Assembly: GCA_024734495.1 (NCBI GenBank)
Contig: JALMQS010000681.1
Coordinates: 7,659,542-7,723,541 of the forward strand
From: Forficula auricularia
Taxonomy: Eukaryota > Arthropoda > Insecta > Dermaptera > Forficulidae
DNA: 64,000 nucleotides
Direction: 5' to 3'
Below are positions 51,535 to 62,140 of this stretch, piece after piece (position 1 is the first letter of the stretch; every line of letters starts with the position of its first letter). The notes under the pieces were generated by a model. It saw nothing but the letters and a program-made list of their open reading frames with translations, had not been told where the DNA came from and made no database searches. The translations under genes were made by a program, and so were the position numbers.

Positions 51535-51738
51535 AATTAAGTTCTAGCCGGACTGTCTCTTCCTTGGGGCGGATCAGTTTAGTGTTGCTGGCTTGACATT
51601 TGAAGGTAGTGTTTAGCTGGTCCCGGCGAATTTTCGGAAGTTCTAATCTATTCACAACCACATTGTGACCTGAAGTTTCAAGCCGCCCCTCTGCTAGTTT
51701 CTCATTGACAAACCAGCTGACTTGTGGCGGCGGTTTAC
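51535..51738 (-). CDS. Sidestep-family immunoglobulin-domain exon
   Basis: 204 bases between acceptor TTTTGCAG and donor GTAAGT, with intron phase 1 at both ends, the symmetric arrangement typical of Ig-domain exons. It reads GKPPPQVSWFVNEKLAEG, then VVVNRLELPKIRRDQLN, then FKCQASNTKLIRP and ETVRLELN. The W of strand C, the L-x-L-x-x-I of strand E and the C-Q-A-S-N of strand F define a C2-type Ig fold. The CQASN-x-x-L...V-x-L-x-x-N ending is characteristic of insect Sidestep (Side) family receptors of motor-axon guidance and their Beat partners. Neighbouring Side exons were not found, so the gene must have long introns or extend beyond the window. It is on the same strand as both phosphotransferase genes. 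Confidence 0.75.
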
Positions 51739-51849
51739 CTGCAAAAGAAAGTTCACATTTTAGAAAATGGTTGTAAATCAGTATTAAAGACAATAATATA
51801 AATTCGGAAAGATAAATAATATTGTAACACGATCAAAAACATATTTTTA

Positions 51850-52745
51850 ACCGACTTTGAAAAAAAGTAGAGAGTTATCAATTTAATGGAATGTCTGTTT
51901 CTTTTTTTTTATTTGTGTTTGTTCATTTATTTCACTTTACCATGTGGACCGATTTGGGTGATTTTTTTTGGCATTGGGTTCAGTCTCGTACCTGATTGGT
52001 CCCGTTTTTTTTCATTGGTTTTGGAACTTTTTTGTTATATATGTTCAAGCATAACTTCTTTGTTTATGGACCGATTTCGATGATTCTTTTTTTATTGGAA
52101 AGGGGATACCTTATGGGTAATATGATCAATGACAAAATAACAGGAAATCTCCAATTTTTGTGTTCAAATAATCGAAATTATAATAAATAAAATCTTAAAA
52201 AAAAACAATCTTGAAACGCTCATTTAAAACCCGCTAACGTTTCGAGTTAATTTCTATATTTATGAATTGAATTTTATTATCAATTTCTGATTCCTTCGCC
52301 CGAATATTTCTCTTAAGAGATGCATGCAAGAAAGTATTATCATAAGTGGCTTTTATTAACATCACTAAAAAGAGAAAAATAAAAATAATTTAAAAAAACC
52401 GACTTCAAAAAATAAAATGCAACAAATGAAATAATAAGAACTCAAAAATAAAATAAAATACACTAAAATGTATCAAATAATTATCCTATTTAGTTAGAAC
52501 TAAACGATGAAATTGATACATCAAATCACTTTTTGAAGTCGGTGCCAAACAAACTATATAAGCGAGCTTACTTGATGTTGTATTCATTACCCTCCAAACG
52601 TACTAAGATCTTTCGAGTGCAATTGTAACTAAATTAGATAATTATTTTATTCCTTTAAGTGCATTTTATTTTATTTTTGAGTTCTTATTATTTTATCTGT
52701 TGCATTTAATTTTTTTGAAGCCGGTTTTATGTAATAAAATACTTA
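51850..52745 (+). mobile_element. Family R repeat, copy 2, with inverted-repeat tail
   Basis: It contains CGACTTTGAAAAAAAGTAG, GATTGGTCCCG and CATAACTTCTTTG as in copy 1. The part from 52400 carries ACCGACTTCAAAAAATAAAATGC and, inverted, GCATTTAATTTTTTTGAAGCCGGT near 52700, so it folds back. The same tail occurs at 63370-63770. Confidence 0.65.
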
Positions 52746-53105
52746 ATATTGATAATTATTTAAGAAAAAATGTGATTCATCTGACAACTGTTTGCTAAAA
52801 ATTGGGAACTTGAAGATGCACTTTAATTCTTCTTCTTTGAATAATATAAATCTCTGAAAGAAGAGTCTGCAGTGAATACTTTAAAGAACTAAGTGAAAAT
52901 CAAGACTTTGCCGACAGGTTCGGTATTCGAAGAAGAGATCGCTCATGTAATTAGATAAAATGGTTGATTTTAAAATTACAAAAATTCTCAACTCTCTCTG
53001 TCGGGTCCGGAACGTGTGAAACAATGTCGGAACGTTATTAAAAATCCGACTTCACTACCCAACCGACCCTTCAGTCTCAATTTTCAATTTATTTTCATTT
53101 TAAAA

Positions 53106-53480
53106 ATGGACGCGGAAAATGAAGTTATCGTCGAATTTCTTGAATGTTAGAAGGAGTGTTGCTGTTTATGGGATGTTGAAGATAAAAATTACGCAAATAG
53201 AGAAAGGAGGAATGAGTGTTACAGTGTATTACTAAAAATTTATAAAAAACTAACACTGTTAGAAGGAATGCCGCTGTTTATGGGATGTTGAACCTAAAAA
53301 TTATGCAAATAGATAAAGGAGGAATGAGTGTTACAGTGTATTACTGGAAATTTATAAAAAACTAACACCCGATGCTACAGAGTAATTAAAAAAAATTGGA
53401 GACACTGTCTCTTCTGCAACCAAGTCTTAGACCACACTTTTCTCTTCTTTCTACGTTCTTCATCTGAGACTATCACTGTG
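53106..53480 (+). pseudogene. MADF-domain gene remnant (Harbinger-type accessory protein)
   Basis: ATG at 53106 opens MDAENEVIVEFLEC, then an in-frame TAG at 53148, then KECCCLWDVEDKNYANRERR and NECYSVLLKIYKKL. This is the start of a MADF/Myb-like DNA-binding domain (EC-x-CLWD...Y-x-N-x-x-x-R-x-x-x-Y-x-x-L) as found beside PIF/Harbinger transposases and in insect regulators. Part of the domain is tandemly repeated (53148-53256 and 53257-53368) and the frame is then lost, so it is dead. Confidence 0.7.
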
Positions 53481-53502
53481 CACAAAGTTACACCTATTTT
53501 TT

Positions 53503-54038
53503 GATTAAGTGATAGATTCGGAGCCATTTTAATGCAACTTCACGCCACAAGCACTTGTTCTTTACTGGCCTGGTGGTCGACGATGTGTGTAGGAAAGGCC
53601 CCAACACGACGGTCGGGGTAAATTGGTCTGGTAGGGCAGTCGTGTCAGGAGGTGTGTAGGAGCCTTAAATCTAATTATTAATTCTTTCTGGATTTGGAAT
53701 ACAAACACGTACCATATAAATAAATATTTCAACAGATTTTCATTTTTGAGTTATCGTAAGTTTCGGATTCGATTAAGTGATAGATTCGGAGCCATTTTAA
53801 TGCAACTTCACGCCACAAGCACTTGTTCTTTACTGGCCTGGTGGTCGACGATGTGTGTAGGAAAGGCCCCAACACGACGGTCGGGGTAAATTGGTCTGGT
53901 AGGGCAGTCGTGTCAGGAGGTGTGTTAGGAGCCTTAAATCTAATATATTAATTCTTTCTGGATTTGGAATACAAACACGTACCATATAAATAAATATTTC
54001 AACAGATTTTCATTTTTGAGTTATCGTAAGTTTCGGAA
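53503..54038. repeat. Tandem duplication, 268 bases x 2, nearly identical
   Basis: GATTAAGTGATAGATTCGG starts at 53503 and again at 53771. The two units match almost base for base, including the GC-rich GGTCGACGATGTGTGTAGG block. Such low divergence shows a recent duplication or a collapsed/expanded assembly artefact. The unit overlaps the 3' flank of the MADF remnant. Confidence 0.92.
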
Positions 54039-54317
54039 TCCAGAAATATAAACACAGTCAAACAGGGGAAAAATCGCCTTTGTAATTTGTTTTTCTCCAC
54101 GTTTTAAACACAATTAAGTAAATAAAAAGAAAAAGTAAATTTTTGAATAAATTGAATACTCCTCGAGCTATACCCGTCTGATTGGATCTTTTAAACAACT
54201 GGCGTGGTCTTCTTCTGCAAAACGTTTCTGTTTGTTTTCGGAAACAGTTCGTTTTTTTGACGAAAATATTAGGGGTAACGTCTATTCAAGATAAATAGAA
54301 TTAATAAGAAAGGGAAA

Positions 54318-54480
54318 ATTTAATAGGAATTCACCCTCTTGAAACCTTTCGGCAGACTCTTGTTTTTTCTCCTTGAGTATTGTGTTTGTTATTTCACTAT
54401 TTGCTATCGCCGCTAGCGGTTGCTGAATTTCGCTAATAGAATTGAAAGCAGTTTGAAAAAGATTCAAAAACTCTTTAAGG
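54318..54480 (-). CDS. Possible exon or element gene, product unknown
   Basis: The minus-strand frame reads EFLNLFQTAFNSISEIQQPL then AAIANSEITNTILKEKKQES and AERFQEG before a possible GTGAAT donor. The heptad-like, charged, helical composition looks protein-like. Such short helical tails occur at the C-termini of MADF/Myb-like element proteins, and a MADF remnant lies 0.8 kb away, but on the other strand. No convincing acceptor or start was found. Confidence 0.25.
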
Positions 54481-54716
54481 TTTGAAAGAACCAATCAATT
54501 GACATTAGGTCAGAATTTAGAAGACCCTATCCAGTTTTTACCAGTAGTTTTAAAAGGATGTTTATTAAGCTAGAAAAAAGTACATTTTTCAAGGTTACAT
54601 TCCAACAATCCAAAATAAGTATAGCAATTTAAATTATTTGCAATTGAAAAAAGAAAAGGGTCATCAAATGGATCCCAGTAGAATATCAGTTTTTACCACT
54701 CCAACTAACTAAAGCA

Positions 54717-56256
54717 GGGGTGTCCAACCTTTTGGCTTACAGATAAAATATCTTAATTCTATTGATATTTTTTAATAAAAAAAAGAGTTAATAATGTAGA
54801 TTAATGATATCCACCATGAGAAAGGAGCAAAAATATCTTCAAAATATATAACAGGAATAGTAGGGAATTGGATAAAATTAAAAACATAGTTTTTTTTTAA
54901 AGAGAAATAAAGAGTTTGTCCTTTGCTTGATGCAAATAAACATACACACATATATGTGACCTTCTCAGGGAAAAAGGACCAAGTGGGTCAAAAAACGGGT
55001 TTGGACTTAAGAGTGGATTCTGGTACCTAAAAGGGTGTAAAATAAGATGAAATGAGTTAGATTTCTGATACAAATTTATAAACTTTTCAATGTTTCACGT
55101 TAATTTCTGTATTTCCTGAAGATTGGTTGATTCCCCGAAATATACCTATATATTGAAAAATTTACTCCTTTGATATTTTTAATTTTAACGTGAAACAAGT
55201 GACCTAGAAAACTAACTCATAGTAAATTAATATCTCATAAAATATTTATTTACTTTTATCTTTATTAAAGACGTTTCACCTTGCACCAACACCACAATCT
55301 CTATTAATTAATAATTTCTTATTATTTTAAAAACAAAAAAAAATTAGGTCAAATTGTATCAGGTATGTTTTCTAGTAAGTAAATAAAAATCTTAATGTTT
55401 TAAAGAAATTTATAATTTTATTTCATGCCGCATTCATTGCAGCCGAGAACAAATCCAAATCCAAATAATGAACCAAATTTAGGGAACGCGGTGTTGGTTT
55501 ATAGTGAAACATTGTTAAAATTAAATTTGGTTGGAGTTGGTGGTGTTTCACAAGGAGAAAAATTAAAATACAAAGATTTTTTTAGTTTACTCTATATATT
55601 TCGAGCTCTTAACTCATAGTCAGGAGAACATTGACTGAAAATAACATAAAATAATGAACAGAATTTATTTTAATATGATGGACAGTTATTTATGACTTAG
55701 TGTAAATATAAAAGAATTATCAGGGGATGGGATGATCTTAAAGAGAGAGAGCCGAATGAACAGATGGAGCGGACAGAGGGCTAAACTGGGAATAAAGAAA
55801 AGATATTTATACTTGGAAGTTGCTGAAAATTATGTATGTCCCATAAATACAAATAATGAAGTAATTAAAAGGACAATATTAGAAGAAAGTATTTCGTTTC
55901 TTGCTAAGCTTGTAACGTATAGAAAGAGGACCAATATACCTCCTAAAAGTACTAAAAAACAGCACGTATCTCAACCAGAAAGTTTGAAGAATCAAACCTG
56001 AGAGAAGGGCTAGACAAAAAGTTTGGATAAGAAGAATTAACCCGAATTTTTTTCGCGGTCCCCCAAGGGCTTTTTACCCAACCCCATTATCAAAGTAACC
56101 AAACCTATAACCCTCCCTAACCATCATTCGAATTGATTGACCCCGACCAGGGCCCCTTTGATTGAAAGTCAAAGATATTTCTTCTATACTAAACAACCAC
56201 AACCATTTACCCTCCTGACAAGTATATCGCTCGGCCGCGGGTTGGACAGCCCTGAT
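54717..56256. mobile_element. hAT-like element (CAGGGGTGTCCAACC ends), 1.5 kb
   Basis: Left end CAGGGGTGTCCAACC, right end GGTTGGACAGCCCTG; flanks AACTAAAG and ATCTAAAT agree at 6 of 8 positions, a decayed 8-bp duplication. These ends match the element at 49854. The interior holds two plus-strand frames of unknown nature (55425-55619 and 55732-56001). Confidence 0.65.
55732..56001 (+). CDS. Uncharacterised short frame inside the hAT-like element
   Basis: An 89-codon frame starts MILKRESRMNRWSGQRAKLG and ends QPESLKNQT before TGA. It is basic and has no recognised domain; no BED finger or transposase motif is visible. It may be a captured host exon or chance. A second 64-codon frame lies just upstream at 55425-55619. 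Confidence 0.2.
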   Translation: MILKRESRMNRWSGQRAKLGIKKRYLYLEVAENYVCPINTNNEVIKRTILEESISFLAKLVTYRKRTNIPPKSTKKQHVSQPESLKNQT

Positions 56257-56449
56257 CTAAATAGTAAGTATGTTGAAATCATCGATATTCGTATGAAAAC
56301 CGAAATTAATTGACATGGAATATAGCCTGTGGAGCAAGTGTGCTTTAGACTGTAGATCTATCACAGCTGACTAAATTCCACTTGTTATCCCAGCATAACA
56401 TTGCTATTGATTAGTTGGGTCTAAGGAGACCACCCTCAAATATATACTC

Positions 56450-57319
56450 TTAAGGTAGTTGTTTCACCATATGGATTTTCTTAGGATTTTCTGAAATTTA
56501 GACAGATTATTATTTAAATACTTCTGCATCGATTGGTGGCAAAACGAAATTTATGAACAATATAGTTCTGGAGATATTAAATTCCAAAGATTGAGTTTTT
56601 CAGACTCTTTTACATTGAATTATACGGGATATCGGAAAGTTTACATATATATTTAATTATAATTAAGAAACTCTTCTTACCATTGTTATAAAAAACCGAG
56701 GGGTGAACCGCGACCTAAAATCGTGTACAGCTACTTCCACTTCCACTTTCATTTCCAAGTAGAAGACAATAGATGACAATAGATTATCTAATTAATTCCA
56801 AAGACGGTGTACACCTAATTCCAATCGTGGTTCACCCCTCGTAAAAAACTAAACCAACATTAAACAATAACTAATACATTTCTTAAGAAAATTTTAATTC
56901 ATAGTTAAAACACAGTTTCTGAGATAATAATGAATAAATATTGAAAAATGTATAATGAAAAATTTACATTAAAAACAATCTGGCAACAAAGCATTTATTT
57001 AACCTAAAAAGTGGGTTAACTTTTGTAATTTTTTGACGTTTTTCCCTTCATCCATTGTTGCAACAGCTTTCAATCGCTTAATAAGAACTTTTTGTTATAT
57101 AAATCTCTTTTTATAATGTACTTTATCTGAAATTTCTATGATAAAATATATACAAGCTCTGACAGTGCTGCCAGATTTATCAAACGAGCACGGGATTGGC
57201 TAGTAGTGGTACATAAACAGCAAACAGTTTTAGGCTTATGAATTATGAATCCTTATAGTATGTTCTATATACTATAGCATTAACTTTTTGCTAGTATTGT
57301 CGCGAAACAACTACCTTAA
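56450..57319. mobile_element. MITE family A, copy 2, carrying a nested MITE C
   Basis: Starts TTAAGGTAGTTGTTTCACC and ends GCGAAACAACTACCTTAA. Apart from a 145-base insertion plus 8-base duplication it is collinear with 36835-37551. Confidence 0.88.
56697..56841. mobile_element. MITE family C, copy 2 (nested)
   Basis: 145 bases, CGAGGGGTGAACC to GGTTCACCCCTCG, flanked by TAAAAAAC at 56689-56696 and 56842-56849. The uninterrupted family A copy has this octamer only once (37065-37072), which proves the duplication arose on insertion. Confidence 0.93.
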
Positions 57320-57813
57320 ATAGTTTTAGAAAATAGCCATTCATGCAAGAAGTTGCCCAATCTATACTTATTTACAGTACTAGTAGAACAAGGCGTGTTC
57401 ATATTCCGACATAATATCTTTTAAATATTCAATTTTTGTGTACCCTATCACTTGTTTGTTGAATATTAAAATAAAAGTTTTTTTTTTTTTTTTTTTTTTT
57501 TCAAAACAAAGTTAGCTAAGTAAATAGACTAGGACTCTTTTTGCATGCTCATTTAAAGTTTTTTGATCCAAATTTATAAAAGTTTCATTATGTGAATTTA
57601 TTGAATTGAAAACTTTTCTCTTCTTCAGTGTATTTCGCTACACAGTATAAAATTTCACATTCAAAAGAAATGTAGAATAGAAAGTGAGTTATTTTCAAAT
57701 GGTAGGGGGAAAAAAAAATAGAACCAATTCACGTAAGATATATTATGTAAAGTAGATTTGTTTTTCAATTGGGCGGAAAAAGTTGAATCATTAAGGATAA
57801 AGTAGGTATACCT

Positions 57814-57940
57814 AGAGGGGTGAACCGCGACCTAAAATTGTGTACACCTACTTCCACTTGCACTTTCATTTCCAAGTAGAAGACAATAGATAACAAAAGA
57901 TTAGAATTGCCAAGTAATTCCAAAGACTGTTCACACCTCG
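57814..57940. mobile_element. MITE family C, copy 3
   Basis: 127 bases, AGAGGGGTGAACCGCGACC to GTTCACACCTCG, flanked by GTATACCT and ATATACCT (57806-57813 and 57941-57948), an 8-bp duplication with one change. Internally slightly deleted relative to the other two copies. Confidence 0.85.
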
Positions 57941-58034
57941 ATATACCTTTATAATAAATAGGAAATTTTGATATTTTTTAAAAACAGTTCTTAGTTAAAC
58001 AAATATCTTAATTATAAACTCTAACAAATATCTT

Positions 58035-58278
58035 AATTAATTTGAAAGTTTATAATAGGAAAATAAGTACAAGTTTTTATGTGTGACTTTTTTATTTATC
58101 AGCCAACGTTTCGTCATCTTTGCTGACTTCGTTCAGGGCTTCAAATAGTCATGCCACACATTCTACTATTTGAAGCCCTGAAGAAGTAAGCAAAGTCGAC
58201 GAAACGTTGGCTGATAGATAAAAAAGTCACATATAGAAACTTGTCCTTATTTTCCTATTATAAACTTTCAAATTAATA
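58035..58278. repeat. Foldback element with hammerhead-like motif (copy 2)
   Basis: Same ends as 1176-1604 (AATTTGAAAGTTTATAATAGG and the inverse). Each arm has a CTGAA..GAAACGTTGGCTGATA block. In the left arm (minus strand) helix II is GTCA/TGAC, where copy 1 has GTCG/CGAC, a compensatory change; in the right arm helix II is broken (GTAA against CGAC). Confidence 0.75.
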
Positions 58279-58344
58279 CAAATTATGGACGGAAATCATA
58301 ATAAGTCGGGATCTTGTACTAATAGGTAAGTGTTATGGTCTGTA

Positions 58345-59470
58345 CAACCAGTGGCGTAGCCAGAACATTTTCATAGGAGGGTCAATCCACAAAGGAAAAT
58401 ATTTATTGGGAATTTTTTATTATTAAAACAAATAGTCCATTTAAATTGTGTTTTTACCCGGAAAGTTTTGGGGTAGTTTAGTAATTTCTTCGACTCTTTA
58501 TGTTTTTTGGTGTGCTGAATCTGAATCTGAATCTGAGGTTTGCTAACAAAATTTCGTGACGGAACATTGTCAAAAATGCAAAATAAGGTACTTATAACTC
58601 AAAAACTATCAACTTTTCGTAAGTAACCTTCCTATTCAAAATAAAGGTTCATAAAATTTCATACAAATTTCATCATTTATGTTTTTTTCTCCGAACAACC
58701 GTTCGGGCTCAAGCGATAGTTGAAAAATTGGCGTATTTTTTGTTTCGCAAATCCCAAAAACTCGCACTTTTTCGATTTTTTTCCCATGTTTACCACGAAA
58801 GAGCATGTTTTCGACAAAAATCCCTCTATATATTTTAAACTAGATTAAGTTTGATACAATTCATACAAAGTTTCATCTGGATTGGATAATGGTAACCTGT
58901 CCCGCAATGAGGTTGAATTTTTGAAAAACTGCGAATTTTTGCAAATAATCGCAGTTTGTCATAAAATGAAAACCACTCATCCTAGAAACTTGATTTTTAT
59001 CTCATTCTCTAGAAAATTTTATTGACTTGAACGTTTAATTGGACCACTTTTTTGTTAAAACTCTTAGATTTATAGATATCCAGCATTTTCCATGACAGGA
59101 AATGGTCCGTTTTTTCAAAAAATTTCACTTTTTCCTTCATAAAATGAAAACTACTGATCCTAGAAATGTGATTTTTGTCTCATTCTCTAGAAAACTTTGC
59201 TCGATTGAACATTTACTTGGACCACTTTTTTAGTAAAACTCTAGATTTATAGATATACAAGATTTTCCATGACACTTTTGCGGATTCTGATCACAATGAG
59301 ATTTTTTACTTTTTTTTGCATTTTTGACAATGTTCCGTCATGAAATTTTGTTAGAAACCCTCAGGTTCGGATTCAGCACACCAAAAAACATATAGGATCA
59401 AGAGATCAAAACTACCCCAAAACTTTCCCGCGAAGGTCCCTTTAGAGATCAATTTAACTGGACTAAAAAG
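58345..59470. mobile_element. Kilobase foldback element, copy 2
   Basis: It starts GTGGCGTAGCCAGAACATTTT. The arm with CATTGTCAAAAATGC and GAATCTGAATCTGAGG is mirrored at 59320-59385, and GAAAGTTTTGGGGTAGTTT at 58458 is mirrored at 59410-59430. It shares the ACCTGTCCCGCAATGAGGTTG block and the AAACCACTCATCCTAGAAAC block with 23900-25140. Confidence 0.75.
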
Positions 59471-60165
59471 ATACTTCAAGAAATTAAAAAAGAACATAAT
59501 TCTTGATTAAACATATGAAATATATTTAATTATGGTTAGTTTGCCATAAGAACGGTGGGGGAGGGAGTTCTGACCCTACGCCTCTGTGTACAACTCACTC
59601 TAAATTTTTTTAAATAAAGTCAAAAGGGGGAACATATTTTAACATTTATGATAGGGATCTGATTCTCCGGGCATGGCACTAATGAAAGGAGGGAATAAGC
59701 GTAACAGAGATGGGAAAGTCTCGGGCTTTTCCTCGGGGGATTCCCTGGGAAGCAACTAATCGTATGCAGAGGATGCGGGCGCACTGGGAAAAGGTCAGCC
59801 GGACAAGTTGCCCCCTTTATATTTGTCTTATGGGGCCCAAACGTCCAAGAAACTCTTGATAAGCAAGCAGCACTATTCTTTCCATTTTATAAGCCACAGA
59901 GATGGTCATTACGGGAATTAAAATCATAAATCAACCCTCGGAAAAAAATGTTTTTGGTAATAATTCAGATCCATTTTGATAATTAATTAAAGATTTTTTT
60001 AATCAACCATTCATTATGTGTTAAAACTTTACATAGTATAACTACATAATTGCAATAAAACTAGTGCGGTCGTCAAGTAAACTTACCTAAAAATCCCATA
60101 CGAAAAATAAATAAATATTTTACTTAGGGAAAGTGGTGTAGGTTTTAGATGAAACATGATATTAA
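59471..60165. other. Intergenic stretch with GC-richer patch
   Basis: 59640-59880 is GC-richer than average but has no convincing frame or splice sites on either strand. Nothing further supported. Confidence 0.35.
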
Positions 60166-60332
60166 TTAATAAAGTAAAGGGTGTGTAGTTTCATAGTGAA
60201 TGAAATAAAACTCCGTTTTAACTTGTAAACTCCTGATGATGGACTAATAATCAGAAATATATTGAGTTTGTATAAACCTCTTTGAGTTTTATTTCATTCA
60301 CTGTGAAACTACACACCCTTTACTTTATTAAT
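60166..60332. repeat. Short hairpin element flanking a hammerhead-like motif
   Basis: Left arm 60166-60213 (AATAAAGTAAAGGGTGTGTA..AAAACTC) and right arm 60284-60332 (GAGTTTTATTTC..CTTTACTTTATTAA) are inverse copies of about 48 bases with few mismatches. The 70-base centre holds the motif described next. Confidence 0.85.
60223..60272 (+). ncRNA. Candidate minimal hammerhead ribozyme
   Basis: Plus-strand order: TGTAAACTC, CTGATGA (60233-60239), TGG-loop-TCA (60240-60253), GAAA (60254-60257), TATATT, GAGTTTGTA. Helix I pairs TGTAAACTC with GAGTTTGTA over nine pairs, two of them G-U. Helix II is three pairs. Helix III is the self-complementary ATATAT (60257-60262) without a loop. The cleavage residue would be U60263 (AUU context), directly before GAG. 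The whole CUGAUGA/GAAA core is canonical. A loopless palindromic helix III suggests activity only as a dimer, as described for Penelope-like elements. Activity is untested. Confidence 0.6.
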
Positions 60333-60409
60333 AAATAAATAATGTATAATCAATACATTAGAATATAAACAAGGTGTTTAAGGCAATATTCAGAAATTTT
60401 TTGTGTTTG

Positions 60410-60560
60410 AACATTTATTTCTCTTTACCTTGTGGACTGATTTGTATATTTTTTTGCATTGGGTTCAGTCTCGTACCCGATTGGTCCCGTTTTTTTTTTC
60501 ATTGGTATTGGACCTTTTTTGTTATGTATTTTCACGCATAACTTCTTTGTTAATTTTGAA
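60410..60560 (+). mobile_element. Family R repeat, copy 3, fragment
   Basis: GCATTGGGTTCAGTCTCGTA, GATTGGTCCCG and CATAACTTCTTTG in the same order as in the other copies; both ends are missing. Confidence 0.65.
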
Positions 60561-60690
60561 ACCAAACGTTTCGGGAGAGTTTCTGCCTTTCTCAATGGTA
60601 AAAATTTTCAAAAAAAGAAAAAAAAATTGAAAATTTTTACCATTGAGAAAGGGAAAAATTCTCCCGAAACGTTTAGTTTGAAAATAAACG
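60558..60690. repeat. Small hairpin with degenerate hammerhead-like arms
   Basis: AAACGTTTCGGGAGAG..CTCAATGGTAAAAATTTTC is mirrored by GAAAATTTTTACCATTGAG..CTCCCGAAACGTTT around 60615-60630. Each arm has TTGAGAA-GGG-loop-CCC-GAAACGTTT, a hammerhead-like layout with C3 and G8 of the core changed, so inactive if related. Confidence 0.6.
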
Positions 60691-60913
60691 TGTTCAAGAT
60701 TGTTTTATAAAAGGTTTGTATTTTAAAATATACTATTTTATTTATTTAAAAGTGCATGAGTCGTGGACATATCCAGGAGAAAGGGGGGGGAGCATGCGAC
60801 CCACCCCGAAATCTACCAACATAATATGTAAACCATGTAAAAATTTAAATTCAGGAAAACCTAATATAACGTATTGTTACGACAACATTTTGATTTTTGT
60901 TTGCAACCCTTCT

Positions 60914-61560
60914 TGACCAGAGAAAGGTTGACGATTTGTATGTTTTTTTCTCGAAGAGCTCGGAGAAAATGGTCTGGTAACGTAGCCCAAGCGATTTGAC
61001 CTGTTTTCAGTCTTGATGCTGATTTGATGGTAATTGAAGGAGGAGAGATGTATTTCAAAGAAGAGAGTATTATTTAATATTGGTTTTTTTATTAGTTAAT
61101 TATAAGTATACATTTCTCCTGGCTGAAGGCTGGAGAGCTTAAAACTTGTGATTCTCATGTTCCAACTCTCAACTCCAATTGACAACCGTGAACTGCCCAG
61201 CTCTGAACTGACTTCAAGTCTGCTTGTCTCTGAAAATTGCCTTACTTTTGAGTGGAAATTTCCCAAAAGCTCCTTATTGGCAAAATTCGTAATCAGCAGG
61301 GCGTTTTAAAATATTGTAGCCCGCCTTCTTTCAGAACTTAGTCTCTCGGAAAATTCCCACGGAAAGATGGAAAACCCAATGAATTTACAATCACATCTGG
61401 TGTTAAAAGCCATTCGACAGGACTTATTTATGAACCCAAATATGACAACTTACTTTAAATTTATTGAGGTTCAGGAAGTGGGAAATATATTTCCACACTT
61501 GTCTATTGTCAAAAAGGCATCAAAGGGCATCAAAAGGGATCGCCGCAGTCTATAAATATT
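60914..61560. other. Possible unique sequence with short unrecognised frames
   Basis: A minus-strand frame (61049-60914; SASRLKTGQIAWATLPDHFL) and a plus-strand frame (61370-61555; MENPMNLQSHLVLKAIRQDL, then IEVQEVGNIF) look protein-like but lack matching splice sites or homology I can recognise. They may be relics or exons of an unseen gene. Confidence 0.2.
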
Positions 61561-62140
61561 ACCCTTAAAATAATAAAATTTATTATTAAGGAAAAAATAC
61601 TCGCCGCGCACAAAGGTATTTTGTAAAAATTTATTTAACATAAATTTTATTCGAATATTTTTTTATATTATATTATTTTTCATAAAAATCTGATTTTTTT
61701 TCAAAGAACTTTTTTCTTTCCCACACCACGAACAACTCAGCTACTCTTATTTTTTTTAATTTTTTAATTGAAAAGTTATATTTTTTGCTTTTATATCGAA
61801 CGATCTTTTTCTATATATGATAGTTGGTTGAAAAGAAAGATCCAAAATGGAAGAAGTCAATCCAGGCCGAAAGAACGGATGAGAAAGACATTATGTTCCT
61901 GTAATGCGACAGCCACTCGTGGCCAAACAAGTGGATTGAAGTTCGATAAAACGATATCCTTCGAGGGAATTTAATCACAAATAAATAGCACTGAACCGAG
62001 AAAATGAGTGTTGAATAATTTTATCGACACCATGCACAATTAATCGATCAATCTCTCTTCTATTCTTCGGAAATGGTTTTCCCTTACTTAAAGGAGGAAA
62101 TTATTTTTTTGAAAGTAAAAATAACAAAAAACTGTTTTTA
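61560..62140. other. Intergenic AT-rich stretch
   Basis: A GC-richer patch at 61830-61970 is open for 68 codons on the plus strand, with no recognised domain and no supporting signals. Confidence 0.35.

Noticed and set aside
55115..55160. CTGAAGATTGG..CCCCGAAATATA as another hammerhead
   Set aside because: Helix II has mismatches at its base and no helix I partner follows the putative cleavage site.
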